Shown here: piece by piece, positions 44,665 through 56,944 of the stretch
How positions within the stretch are numbered: the first letter of the stretch is position 1
Layout of the letters: every line of letters starts with the position of its first letter
Source of the DNA: Nepenthes gracilis
Taxonomy: Eukaryota > Streptophyta > Magnoliopsida > Caryophyllales > Nepenthaceae
Reading direction: 5' to 3'
Assembly (NCBI GenBank): GCA_033239525.1
Contig: BSYO01000013.1
Coordinates: forward strand, 10,192,501 to 10,256,500
Length of the DNA: 64,000 nt
Program-made: the position numbers and the translations under genes
The notes under the pieces: model-generated
What the model was told of the DNA's origin: nothing
Seen by the model: only the letters and a program-made list of their open reading frames with translations
The model's database searches: none

Positions 44665-46567
44665 GTTATTCCACACGATTTCTAGAGAGAGAACATGAAT
44701 GAGAAGAGAGAGGAAGTGGAAATCAAGGCTTTCGGATTGATTCTGGCTTATGACTTGTCAGAGAAGTTGTAGATCGGGTCAAGGCAAGTGCACTCATACC
44801 CTTTTTTTTCATTTTCTTGCACTTATTTATTTATTTTTTTGGGTATCCTCATTTCAATATCTGATTAAATTTATATTTTGTATTACCCATGACTTGAGCA
44901 TGCACATATGTAGATTTCATACTCGATTTTCTAGTTTTGATCAGTATGTCGCACCGAAACCCTAACCCCACGCCCGGATGCTTTCACCCATTGACTTTTA
45001 GAATTTTTACATAAATTGGTTTTAAAAAATCATTACCCGTACTTTAAATATGTTAATTTATCAATTGAGTGTCTGATTTGGTAGTTTTATAAAGGATTAT
45101 GCTCATCGAAAACCCTAACCCGTGGCCCCTTAGATTTTACCAGAATTAATTGTAATTTATACATGATTTGGCTTTAGAAATTTATAACCCTAGCTTTATG
45201 GATGCAAATACTCCAAATATTTGGAATTTGTTTGCATATTTTGTATATATTATTTTACGAGTTTGAAACTATTATCGAACGCAAATTGAGATATTTATCC
45301 ATATGTACGATATATATGTTATCTTTTATATACTCCGAAAATTATATTGTATGCGTTTATGATGGGACTTATCGTTCGAAAGCTCTAAAGTCATGTTTGG
45401 CTCACGGTGGTAAGAATTTCTATTTTTTTTATATTTAATAATGACCATGCATATAATTTATATCATGCGAAGATGTAAATTAATAAGAATTATACAAATT
45501 ATAAGAAGTATAAGAAGAAAATTTTATGATATGTTATATTTGATGAACAGTTTTCCTAGAGTAAGAGCAATGTTTTATGAATAAGTATGGAATTCACTAA
45601 GAATAAGTAATTATTGAATTGGACTAATAATTTATATTTTAAAGGGTAGTATTCTTTGATATACCTTAGGATATTACTATGAAAATGCAATGATTGCCTC
45701 TGGGCCATGGGAAACATGATGGCATATGTGATATGGCCCTATATATCGGGTTAAAGGTATACCACTTACCACAGGATATTAAATTGCGTGGATTTACGCT
45801 TTAAAATGTGTAGAACAAGCATATTCATTTTCTCGTTTTACCGTATTGTTAGTTGGTAAGGCCTACTGGCCCTGATCCGCAACGAAAATAGAATTTCTGC
45901 ATGTTTTAGAATCTAAAGAAAGAATAAGTAAAACAGTGAAGATAAATATATTTCAGAAAGTATATTTGATCATATCTCATATATATGCATCCATACATAA
46001 TGCTCCCATTCCCTTCCCTATCTTTTCTTAATATATTGTATATTGGTTTTGATTATATTATACTTGTTGAGTATTTGGCTCACATTTACTGTTTTTCTTC
46101 TTTCAGACGAGCATGAACCTCTACCTGATAGGGCAGGGTAGATCTTAGAAGTTGGCTAGACTACATATCTTGGAGTAAGAATTTTGGGGATCTAATTTCG
46201 TAGTTCTGTACCTTAGGAGGAGTTATTTTGTGTATTGAGATGGATCTTGTACATTGATGTATATGTACGATGATGATGATGTACCTATAGTTTAGCTTCT
46301 ACTGTATCTAATGGATGTAAATGCTTTTAGAGGTTGCTTATAGTTTGTATACAGGTACCTAGTGATATCACTTTGTCCAACGTTATGTCCAAAAATATGA
46401 CGTTAGAGCCACGAATATATATTGTGCCCTTGTGGATCCTGTGTTTTGATTATATTGTTAAAAAATTATATATTGTATATGATTTTGTACAGATTGTATC
46501 AGTTTGATGGCAATTTTACTATGAGAACTATGCCAGATTTCGGTTATGAAAAATGTGGTCCGTCACA
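44665..46567 (+). mobile_element. Element E, 5' LTR (truncated)
   Basis: This matches 49602-51504 of E's 3' LTR, from GTTATTCCACACG to the end GTCCGTCACA, with nearly equal length (about 1.9 kb each). The first ~507 bp (most of U3) are missing where J's LTR end joins. The leader block lies just before 44784. The LTR body contains 'ctttatggatgca', 'ttcgaaagctctaaag' and 'gatgatgatgatgtac', as in D and N. Confidence 0.85.
44784..46106 (+). other. Predicted LTR leader intron in E's 5' LTR (GC-AG, 1.3 kb)
   Basis: Donor GGGTCAAG|GCAAGTGCAC and acceptor TGTTTTTCTTCTTTCAG|ACGAGCATG. The 3' LTR keeps the acceptor (CTTCCTTCAG|ATGAGCAC, AG at 51052-51053) but its donor is changed to ACAAGT. Prediction from motif and from recurrence in other LTRs. 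Confidence 0.45.
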
Positions 46568-46569
46568 GT

Positions 46570-46581
46570 TGGTATCAGAGA
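46570..46581 (+). other. Primer binding site of element E
   Basis: TGGTATCAGAGA lies two bases after the LTR end TCACA and is a perfect tRNA-iMet complement over 12 bases. Confidence 0.9.
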
Positions 46582-47990
46582 ATGAGATTCCTTAGGTTTA
46601 CTCTGAATCTTATGCGAAAATTTAGATTAAAGTAAGATTAAATAAGTAGATGAAGGCATAGAATGATTAAATTAGACATGATATTTCTAGTTATCATAAT
46701 TTTTATAATTTAGACTAGAACTAAGTCAGGATCAATAGTTATGAGTAATTGTTTAGTTGCGATATCCTAGTTAGTATCTTAGTCAAGTTAAATTAGTTCA
46801 CTTAGGCCAGAATTAAGCCAGGATATGTTAGTTATATTCAACCGCCTAATGTTTAGTATCTTGGTTAATATTCAAGCCTAGTTGCAATCTAACCCGTATC
46901 GTTCTTATTTCAAAATAGACATCAGTAGCTGTTCATGCTGCCTAGATGAAAAACTACTCGTGGTGGTGGCTAACCATGAGATTGAGAGGAGTACCTTAAT
47001 TTGCTCGGAAGGATAGCAAGACTTGTTAGTCTTGGAGATCTAGTCTGGGTGAGAATCGGGAGAAGAGAAGTTGTAGGGGGTTATCTTGAGATTAACTTAG
47101 GGTTTTGCAGATCTAGTCTGTATCCCATGGGTTGGACAAAAGAGAAGTCTAGTCCTTAGATTAGGGTTTTGCGGTGACGGCACAAGGTGAAGAGGTGTTG
47201 TCCATCATGGTGAAAGGTAGGATCTTTAAGTTTGACATTTTAGTATGTGTGTTATTTAGAGTTCTGAATCTATATTTTCATTATGTTTCTTAAGCTTATC
47301 CGTCTGTTTGGGAACTATAAACTTGTGCTAGTTGTATCGATGTCTACGACATTTTTGGGTCCGTAGATATGATTGGTTGGGCTAAGTTGATTTATTTTGT
47401 GGTTCCGATCCTTGGTATGATATTAGTAATGATTTGGTTGGTGAGTCATTATGCTATGATAAATTGTGGTGGGTAAAAATATTATACTTGACCATTGAAT
47501 TATGAAGTTTGAAGTATGAGGCACAGCTAGTCGAGGTATAAGAAAATTAGTATCGTTGTGCCTGCAAGTCATTGATGGGGATATGTGTCTAACTTATTTA
47601 GCATATAAGACCATATCTAGAAGTCATCTTATGGTCACTAAGAAGTTTTGACTATGTAAGCATTTGAGGATATTCCTTGGAGGAAAAGATTAGACTAATT
47701 TGTCTTTTGATCGATAATTTGAGATGTGTTGAAATCAACATTGATTTTTAAGGATTTTGTTTAGAACCGTTGAAGTATCGGCTAGGTGCCCGTTGTGGGA
47801 TGCTCTAGAACCTTTGAAGTGACTAAGATGGACCGATGAGGTTAATTGTGGATGATTAAAAATTTAGGTCACTTGGAAGATTTATGGTTTGAAAAGCGGT
47901 CTTTGTAAATTAATAGGTGATTTATTTGATCAATTACAAAAGCTTAATGATTTTTAAGATCAATCTGTATCCATAGTATTGTTGATCGTG
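46582..47990 (+). pseudogene. E leader and gag region, unrecognisable
   Basis: By position this should hold leader and gag. I see no knuckle or gag motif. Around 46990-47170 short phrases recur ('gatctagtctg', 'gagaagtt/gagaagtct', 'agggttttgc'), suggesting a small local duplication. Confidence 0.4.
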
Positions 47991-47995
47991 GATTA

Positions 47996-48195
47996 TTGAA
48001 AGTTGTGTCCATGGCAGTATTCGGGATTAAAATATGGCCGTTACAAGTTCCGATAATGCCATTTGGGTTTGTAGGTTCGTTTGTATTTCTATGGACTTTA
48101 TGGATTGGATCCTCATGCCACACTTATGTCAACATTGTAATGACCTTATCGATAAATTTAAGGAATTATGGGAGATATATGAACTCTATTTGAGG
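47996..48195 (+). pseudogene. Reverse transcriptase relic of E
   Basis: One open frame carries IMPFGFVGSF, corresponding to the VMPFGLTNAP block of Gypsy RT, followed downstream by YVNIVMTLSIN where YVVVFIDDIL would be. It is preceded by VFGIKIWPLQV in place of FRTRYGHYEF. The catalytic Asp pair is lost. An open frame of 65 codons exists only by chance decay. Confidence 0.6.
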
Positions 48196-49077
48196 ACTAT
48201 GCTATGGATTAGGAAGACAATTTGCCATGTACTCAATTGGGAGACAGAACTGTATTCAAAGTATTAAGCCATGAAATTATGAGAAGAGAAGTCCTCATGG
48301 TTTTACTTGAGGTTAATTAAAACGATAATAATTTTGAATATTTGGATAATTGTAGATTAGTTAGCAAAAACGGTTCATTTATCACAAATTTGGATGATAT
48401 ATTCGGATCAAGTAGGTTGACTTATTAGTATGCCAACGAGATAATAAGTTTGCAAAGTATTGAAGTTTTAAGGCTTTGGTAGTAATTTAAGGCTTTGCCA
48501 AATTTTTTAGGTGAACATTTTAATTATGTTTCTTAAATTGATTGTAATTTAAGGATTATGGGCATTGACTTAAATATATCGATACCTTTGGAATTTTCTT
48601 AGGCCTACAGTTGCCATGTAACCTTGGTGTCCAACATGGATCAATGAATTTGAGTTACAAGAGGATTTTTAGTGAGCCAATAAAGGGTTAATCAGAGTTG
48701 CACAACAGAGCAGATGCTATATATTTTAAAATTCAGTTTAAAGTTTGAAATGAACGATCTTTCGAGGCCTAGGGTGAACTGAAGTAGAAGTTCATTAGTT
48801 TGCTCGAGGTATTGAATTAAGTCAGGGGAAATAGCCAATAAGTATGTGATCGAATTTAGTCTTGTGGGAGATTGGGGATTTGCCTTGTGGTAAGGTCCAA
48901 CCTAGATTTAGATAGGAAATATTCAATATTGGAAATTAGGATAATTTATTTGGTTAAGGTTTTCTAGGAGGGATCTTTTCTTCAAGGATGTGACATAGGA
49001 TCGTGAAGAAGGAATCTAAAAGGAGTTTTTCATGATTATTAAATTTTGAGGTTCATTAATTTCGATGACAAAATTTC
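48196..49077 (+). pseudogene. E internal region, 3' part (decayed pol)
   Basis: No domain can be read. The stretch 48740-49000 aligns with the corresponding part of J and H ('gaattaagtcaggggaaatagccaata' here). It ends with 'cgatgacaaaatttctat' before the tract. Confidence 0.5.
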
Positions 49078-49094
49078 TATAAGTGGGGCAGAAT
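49078..49094 (+). other. Polypurine tract of element E
   Basis: TATAAGTGGGGCAGAAT directly precedes the LTR start TGTAAGG. Confidence 0.85.
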
Positions 49095-51504
49095 TGTAAG
49101 GTACCGATTTCAAAAATATGGTAATTAGGAATAATTAACTTAATATAAAAAAATCAAGGTCAAAGGACATGGGAGAAATTAGATGAAAAGCCCAAAGGAC
49201 CCAGAATTGGCAAAATCAGGAACCGACATTGAAATCCTTGAAAAATTAATCCATAAATGAGATTTAGGTTTTAAATTATGATAATCGCAACATATTGTGC
49301 TAATATAATCAAAATTAGGATTCAAGGATGTAAAAGTTTGGGTTAGAAGGATCGAAATGGGTTCCAGATAGGCTCGCTATAGGCTTGATGCAGGCCTGAC
49401 TCATGCCTGAGGCGTCACCCAGGCATCAAATCAAAATGCCACCCCCAAGGCATACTCGAGCACACCTGAGGCATGGGCCAAAAAAATCGAATGCCTGAAG
49501 GGCGCTCGATAAGCGCTTGAGCGCGGCCCTTCGAGTGTGTGGGCACTCGTCTAGTGCTCGATCGCTAAGCCGCATGTAAAAACGTGTTTGGGTTTATTAC
49601 TGTTATTCCACGTGGTTTCCAGAGAAAGAAGAGAGAGAGAATGCAAAGAAGAGAGAGGAAGTAGAAATTAAGGCTTTTGGTTCTATTCCGACTTAGAGCT
49701 AGTTAGAGAAGTTGTAAGTCGGCCCGATACAAGTGTACTCATATCCTTTTCTCTCATTTCTTTGCATTTTTCTTTCATTTTCTCCGGGTATCTTCGTTCC
49801 GATATGCGATTAAATTTATATTTTATATTACCCATAACTTGAATATGCACATATCTGGATTTCATATTCGATTTCCTGGATTTGATTAGTATTTCGCACA
49901 AAAACCCTAACCTCACGCCTGGATGCTTTCACCCACCGATTTTTGGAATTTTTTCATAAATTGGTTTTAGAAAATCATTACCTATACTTTGAATATGTTA
50001 ATTTATCAATTGGGTGTCCGATTTGGTAGTTTTATATGGGATTGTGCTCGCTAAAAACCCTAACCTGCGCCCCCTTTGATTTTACCCGAATCAATTATAA
50101 TTTATAAATGATTTGGCTTTTGAAAATCGTAACCCTAGCTTTATGGATGTGGGTACTTCAAATATTTGATATTTGTTCACATTTATTTTGTATATATTAT
50201 TTTATGGGTTATGAAAATATTATCAAACGTGAATTGAGATATTTATTCATTTGTATGGTATATATGTTATATTGTATATATTCTGAAAATTATGTTGTTT
50301 GCATTTATAAAGAGATTTATCGTCCGGAAGCTCTAAAGTAATGTTTGGCTCACGGTGGTAAGAATTTTTATTTTTTTCATGTTTAATGATGACCATGCAT
50401 ATAATTTATATCATGTAAAGATGTAAATTAATAAGAATTATGCAAATTATGAGAAGTATAAGAAGGATATTTCACGATATGTTATGTTTAGTGAACCATT
50501 CTTCAAGAGTGAGAACAATATTTTATGAGTAAATATGGAATTCTCTAAGAATAAGTAATTATAGAATTAGATCAAGAATTTATATTTTAGAGGGTAATAT
50601 TTCCTGACATACCTTAGAATATTACTATGGAAGTACGAGGACTGCCTCTGGGCCACGAAAAACATGGGGGCATATATGATATGGCTCTGCATATCGGGTT
50701 AAAGGTATACTATTTATCATAAGGTGTTGAATTGTGTGGGTTTGCGTTTTAGAATGTGTAGAAACAAACACATTTCTTTCCGTGTTCTATCGTACCATTA
50801 GTTTGTAAAACTTACTGGTTTTGATCCGCAAAGAAAATAAAATTTCTACATGTTTTAGAACCTAAAGAAAGAATAAGTAAAACGGAGAAGATATATGTAT
50901 TTCAGAAAATATATTTGATCATGTCTCATATATGCATCCATACAAATTGCTCCTATTCCCTTCCCTGTCTTATCTTAATATATTTTCTATTATCTTTGAT
51001 TATGTTGTACTTATTAAGTATTTGGCTTACTCTTACTATTTTTCTTCCTTCAGATGAGCACAAGCCTCTACTTGATAGTGCAGGATAGAGTTTAGGAGTT
51101 GTCTAGGTTGTAAATCTTGGGGGAAGAACTTTGGGGATCTAGTTTCATAGTTTGTACCTTAGGAGGAGTTATTTTGTATATTGAGATGGATTTTGTAGAT
51201 TAATGTACATGTACGATGATCATGATGTACCTGTAGTTTAGCTTCTACTATATTTGATGGATGTAGATATTTTCGCAAGTTGTTTATGGTTTATATACAA
51301 GAACCTAGTGACATCTCTCTGTCCGACATTGTGTCCAGAAATACAACGTTGGAGCCACGAATATATATTGCGACGATGTGGATCCTGTGTTTTGGTTATG
51401 TTGTTGAAAAATTATATACTGTACAGGGTATTGTATCATTTTAACGACCGTTTTTCTGTCGGAACTCTACCAGATTCCGATTAGGAAAAACGTGGTCCAT
51501 CACA
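49095..51504 (+). mobile_element. Element E, 3' LTR (2.4 kb)
   Basis: This is a complete LTR from TGTAAGGTACC to GGTCCATCACA. U3 (49095-49600) carries repeated 'aggc(c/a)TGAGGC' and CTCGAGCAC motifs. The leader block precedes a mutated donor at about 49728. The acceptor at 51053 is intact. It provides the reference for the truncated 5' LTR and for fragment D. Confidence 0.9.
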
Positions 51505-53716
51505 ATTTTGAGCTAGTCATTTATATGTTAAATTAATATATTTATGTAACTAAAGTTATCGTTTTTATAGTATATTATGCGTAGTCAAAGATTTCATTGA
51601 TGAAATGTGGATTCGATCTAAAGTGGTTATAGGTAATCAATAAACACATGATGATGAACAAAGAAAATTGACCCTTTTGGCAGCCTTGCTAGAGCTCTTA
51701 CTACTGCTATTTTTAGTGATGGATTTGGGATGGGTTTGTTAGGAATTGTATCCTTATAGTGCACACTATTCCTTAATTTTTTTACAGATGATTTGGTATT
51801 TATCCTTTTGTTGGATGGGTTGGTTAAAGTCAGTAATATGTGAGTTTGGTTTGATAGTTATTAAATAGATGCCCTTTTAAAGCTTTAAAATAAAATTAAT
51901 CAATTGGTGAGCCCACTAAAGAGTGAGTAGAATATTACGTGGTGTCTTGAACTTACTATTATTTTTGAACTTTGTGTTAGTCTTGAACATAGTATTAGTT
52001 TTGAACTTAGTGTTAGCGTTGAACTTAGTAGTAGTTTTGAACTGACTGTTTTGGTTTTGAACTTAATGTTTAGCTTTTGTATTTGGTGGCTAGGAAATAT
52101 CGCATTTGGACTATTTAGTTTAGTGGCCCGTGGTGGACCCAATAAGACAACAGGAAGCAAAGACTTAGTTTATTCATGGATTTCATTATCTCCTTGATAA
52201 TCATTTCCTTGCATTGCCTTAGATTGTATACGTGGCCTTTTTGTTATTTTTTACAAAGCTAAACGGGTTATATAAAAATAGTATGGTATCAAGGAATATG
52301 TAATTTATAGAACTATAGTGTAGTCTATAGTTATCTAATACTAATATTTATATCTCATTGTTTTGAGGTTTATGTTTTATTGGAAGGATGTTTATAGTTA
52401 TATAATTATCATATTGTATGATATTGAGGGATATAATGGTGAGAGACATTAGATTTTACATGTTCAGAGAGTTAGAAATTCTATAAGACTAGTTCCCATG
52501 TAGAGAGTTGAGGATTCTCTTAGGCTACTACCTACATTATGAGTTGGAGATTTTTGCATGGGACAAGGTTAAGACATTTACATACCCAATGTGGCAAGGT
52601 CTTGAGAGACTATGGATTTGGCTGCATATTAAACTTAAAAGTGTTGGTTACCTTATTATAGTTACCCAACCGTTGGAGGCATTGATATGTGGCCTTTAAT
52701 TTATAATAACAAAATAAGATGCGAGGAGAGTGTTGAGTTATATTTTGTTGTGGAGACCTCTATCGGACAAGTTTAGTGAAACCTATATTTTTATTGTGAT
52801 TTAAATTCTGTGAAACCACTGTTGTATTCATGATGTTTGGATTTAGTGAAATCTATTGAATGTTGCTCTTTGCAAATGCTTTAAAGTTGGGGTTATGATA
52901 ATTGGTAGAGTTTCAAACAGAGTATTGTTGAGTCTTCAATCATTGATATTACTTTTGTATGCGTTGTTATATTATGCATCTAAAGTGATTATTGTTTATA
53001 TTATATTATTAGCTATGCCATTTGTTTTCATTTCGTTCAACCTTGTATTTTGTTGATTCTAAATTAGTGCAACACCATAACAATAGTTCATGTTTGTGCA
53101 TTTGCTATAAAGTTATCAAGTTTATATGATTTAGGAGTCCTGCAACCTTTATGTTTTGAAGAGGTTTTATTTGTTTCCCTTACATTAGATGGATATTTGT
53201 TTTCAAGGCTGGTTTTATTTAGGAGTTTTCAATGTACCTAGGCTTTTATCTTGATGTTCATAAAGATATAGAAATTTAATATTAATGCTTTATTTATGAG
53301 GCCTTATTATGATATTGAATCATATTTGAAGTTCTATGCAGTCGGTCTAGGTTGAGTTTGGGTGTTTCGAGTTTAGGTTGTCACATGGTCTATTGAAAAG
53401 GGACTTAATGTTCTCTATGAGGGGCTCCCAAGTCAGCAAGTACTTTAGGATTTTTTTTAGAGATGCCTTTGAGGTGTGGCTATGTCAGTACTTCATTCTT
53501 GCAGGTGGCCTCTAGGAAATCATTCGTTAGAAGTTTAACAATCTGTCATTCTCTTCTTTTGCTTTTACGATTCTGTTCCTTAAGGCCCCCTTTCATAGAG
53601 GAAATCCTTAGGGCCTCTGGTAAAACTCCTACAGGAGGAAAGAGAGTATTTTTTTTTTTACTATCCCATGGTTATGACTCTCTCTTATTGAAGCCCAAAG
53701 TAATATATCTTTTTAT
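51505..53716. other. Unassigned AT-rich region between E and M
   Basis: I find no LTR landmark, coding domain or match to other parts of the window here, except an 18-bp tandem repeat (separate entry). Frames of 60-90 codons (52508-52699, 52856-53056, 53463-53726) have no recognisable domain and no similarity to each other. It may be the original target DNA or a very old element. Confidence 0.4.
51946..52075. repeat. ~18-bp minisatellite, about seven units
   Basis: The unit is TTGAACTTAGTGTTAGTT, with variants. On the minus strand it gives a Ser/Leu-rich repetitive frame that should not be read as a protein. Confidence 0.85.
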
Positions 53717-54055
53717 TGTAGTATAGAGAGGTTGGTGATTATAACACTTAGATTTCTAATTATTAATTTTGAGGTTATTAATTTATTTTGGATCTATTTT
53801 AAAAATAATTATATAATAAAAATTGGATTAGAAATCGATTAAGGATATTAGGCTTGGCACCTAACGTGTGCCCGACACGCTCTTATTAATATTTTAGGTA
53901 TGTTGTGTGGTGCCTAAAGCATGCCACTACATCATTCTGCATGGAATTGACAAATTACTTGTGGTTGAACCATGTCTAATGCAACCCTTGTGTGCATCTA
54001 AGGGTTTAGGTGCTGCCTGATATGGGCCTGAGTGGCACTCATATACCGATTTGTG

Positions 54056-54063
54056 TATAAAAA
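54056..54063 (+). promoter_or_regulatory. TATA box of M's 5' LTR
   Basis: TATAAAAA lies downstream of GC-rich U3 motifs and about 90 nt before the purine-rich leader and GT-type donor. Confidence 0.5.
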
Positions 54064-54558
54064 CTACTTTGACATTATTTTCAAGTAGATTTGCGGGAAA
54101 GAAGAGGAAGGATATAGAAAGAGAAAAAAAAGAGAAGAGAGGAATAGAAGGAAGGTAATTTTGCATCACCACTTTATCAGATTTGTCAAATTAAAGGGTT
54201 TATTTCCAAATTTGATCTTTGGTCTATTTCAATTTTCCTCTAATTTTATGCTTAGTGGTTTATTGTACACATATATTATCATTTACTTCTTGCATTTCGC
54301 ATACGTGTGCATGCGTGTAGGTTTTTTTAGTTGTTTTGAGGTTTTTGCATTAGTTTTACCAAATATTTATGAAATTTATTTATTTGTACAAAATGAGTAA
54401 ATATTTTTAAATATTACATTCATATATGAAATATTTACGGAGGAAAAGTCATGAAAAATGTGTATTTGGCCTTACATTTGATATTTTATGCATGTACTTT
54501 GAGTTAAACTCTATTTTGTTATTTGCTTCGATATTTACACTTTTTCACAAGGTAAAAA

Positions 54559-54563
54559 GTTTT
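54559..54563. repeat. Target-site duplication of N (left, GTTTT)
   Basis: GTTTT precedes N's TGTAATATCCC and is repeated exactly at 56940-56944. Confidence 0.85.
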
Positions 54564-56939
54564 TGTAATATCCCAAATTTTCGTCCGATTTAATTAGGAT
54601 TATTATGATTTTGGGTAATTTGGGTACGATAAAAATTAATTTAATATTATGAAATTTTTAAGGATATTTGAATTAGTTAGGTTGGCATGCGAAGTACACT
54701 CGTACTGTCGTCCGAGTATTGATTTGAGTTTTGAAATAAAAATATAAAAAAATATAATAATAATAATAATAATATATATTATATAAAACAACAAAGAAGA
54801 AGAAGAAGAAATAATAAGAAGAAGGAAACAGGAAGCAGGATTTCGGGAAGAAAAGAGAGAAAGAGAGAGAGAGAAGAAATCGAGACCCTTGGGTTCAAAT
54901 TCGACTTAGAGCTAGTTGAAGAAGTGATAAATCGGGTTAAGGTAAGTACACATATACCATTTTCATTCTCTCTATTTAATTTTTATTCAATCCCTATCGG
55001 GTATTATTGTCCCGATACCTGACCCATATACATATTTTGTAAAACCCACAACTTAGGTATGAGAATTTATCAATTTGTTGTCCGATTCATCATTTTCGCG
55101 TGGTTTTATGCATCCCGAAATCCTACCCCGTGCCCAGATTCCTCACCCTTCGATTTTTGGGGTTTTTGCCTAAAATGACTCAAGAATATCATTACCCATA
55201 CCTTGTATATATTAATTTATCGATTGAATATCCGATTTGGTAGTTTTATATGAAATTTCGCTCAACGGAATCCTAACCCATGCCCAGATCACATTTAATT
55301 AATTATTTTGAGTTTTATACAGGATTTTGCTTTAGATAATGAAAATCCAAATCTTGAATATAGTTATTTACTGATTGGGTGCCTAATTTTCTAAGTTTTG
55401 TCCAGTTTTATACATACGGGACCCTAAACTCTCGCTTGGCACTGTTCACCTGAGTAATTTGGAGATTTTTGCATGATTCCACTTTATTTAATTAGTATTT
55501 AAATTACATATAATTCTATATACTCAATTGTATATTTTAAAAATATTATTGTGAACCGTTTGTAGAGGAATTATCTTTCGAAAGTTCTAAAGTTACGTTT
55601 GATTCGATGTGGTAAGGGTTTCCTAATTTTTCCATGTTTATGTTAAATTGTGCATATGTTCAAAGTTATAAGAATACTAAGAAAATGATAATATGTTTTG
55701 TATCCAAGGAAAATAAGAATTTTACAAAATATAAGAAGAAAATGCCACATTTGATATGTTTGTGATTGGTTCCCTCGGAATGAAAACTTTGTATCAAAAA
55801 TTTAATAGATTTTTTCTTAAAGAATAAGAAATTACGAAACATGGATCACAGATTTATATTTCAGAGAATAATATCCCCTGACATGTTATTAATATTACAG
55901 TAAAAACTCAAGGATTATCCTGACCATGTATTGTAGTAGGCAATATTTCTTGGCATGCCTTAAAATATTACTGTAGCAAATCGAAGAATTACTCCTAGTA
56001 GGAGATGCTCTGGTCGATTAGCTGTTATCTATTATCTGGCCCTAGGCATCGGGCACTGTCTGTCATGGGACGTTAAAGTTACGTGGGTAGCTTATTTGTT
56101 ATCTGTTTTCTGGTCCCAGGTATCGGGTACCGTCTGCCATGGAATATTAAAGTTGCATTGGTAGTTAGCGCCTTAGAATATGTGGGAACATATATATTCC
56201 TTTCATCGATTTGTTTACATCGTGAGCTGGTAAGGCCTATCGGCCCTGATCTGTAAAGTAAAGAAGTTATGCATGTTTTAAAACCTAGAGAAAGACAAGT
56301 AAATTAGGAAAGATAAACATATTCTGAAAAATGCATCTAATCATGATTTATATTTATGTATCCTCATATTACTCATATATCCTTCTTCTACTTTATTTTA
56401 CATATATTGTTTATTGTTTTTAATTATATTGTACTTAGCATTTTGCTCACCCTTACTATTTTTCTTACCTCTAAATGAGTACAAACTTATATCTGATAGG
56501 ACGGGGTAGAGAATTAGAAATCGGTTAGGCATGAAGATCTTGGAAGATAGCTTGAGGACTTAGTTTAGTAGTTTTACACTTTTCTCATGAAGTATTTTGT
56601 ATATTTTGAGATGAAATTGTATATCGATATATGTGTGTGATAATGATGTATGTTGTAGTTTAGTTTTCGCTATACTAATAGATGTATATACTTTCACAGG
56701 TTATTATAGTTTGTATTGGTACCTAGTGATATCTTGTCTGAGCCAATATCATACTCGAAGTTATGATGTTGGGTATGACGTTGGCGCCATGTGGTTATTG
56801 TGGTTTTTGGATCTTGTGTTATGATATTGTGGCCATATTATATATGATGTACAAGATATATCAGGTTTTGTACTAATTTGGCAACCGTTTTTCTACTAAA
56901 ATTCGGCCATATTTTTGGTTAAAAATATGGTACATTACA
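54564..56939 (+). mobile_element. Solo LTR N (2.4 kb) in M's 5' LTR
   Basis: N starts TGTAATATCCCAAATTTTCG and ends TACATTACA, with a perfect 5-bp duplication and no internal region. U3 resembles J's (minus sense of 44664 inward). It has a short AAT run at 54760-54778, the 63-nt block 54879-54941 and a canonical donor AAG|GTAAGT at 54942. The acceptor position reads CTAA|ATGAG, apparently CAG lost. It is among the clearest solo LTRs in the window. Confidence 0.92.
54879..54941 (+). other. Conserved 63-nt leader block (N)
   Basis: Twenty-one sense codons (first ATC instead of ATG), with LELVEEVINRVK at the end, joined directly to AAG|GTAAGT. Same length as in J, Q, C, G and P. This copy has the GT rather than GC donor. 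Confidence 0.5.
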
Positions 56940-56944
56940 GTTTT
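56940..56944. repeat. Target-site duplication of N (right, GTTTT)
   Basis: Exact repeat of 54559-54563. Confidence 0.85.

Larger units (their letters stand above)
53717..54563 (+). mobile_element. Element M, 5' LTR, left part
   Basis: It begins TGTAGTATAGAG (compare TGTAAGGTATGG at the second LTR, 58391) with an AT-rich start. U3 has 'ggcacctaacgtgtgcccgac' and TATAAAAA (54056-54063), then an AG-rich leader and a donor-like GAAG|GTAATT (54155). The LTR is interrupted at 54563 by solo LTR N. The match between the two M LTRs is weak but consistent in order, so they are old. Confidence 0.6.

Noticed and set aside
52280..52300. Primer-site-like TATGGTATCAAGG
   Set aside because: No LTR end or LTR landmark lies before it, and the match stops after eight bases.
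52508..53726. Three short frames as host gene exons
   Set aside because: No recognisable domain, no consistent splice frame between them, and composition like the surrounding AT-rich DNA.
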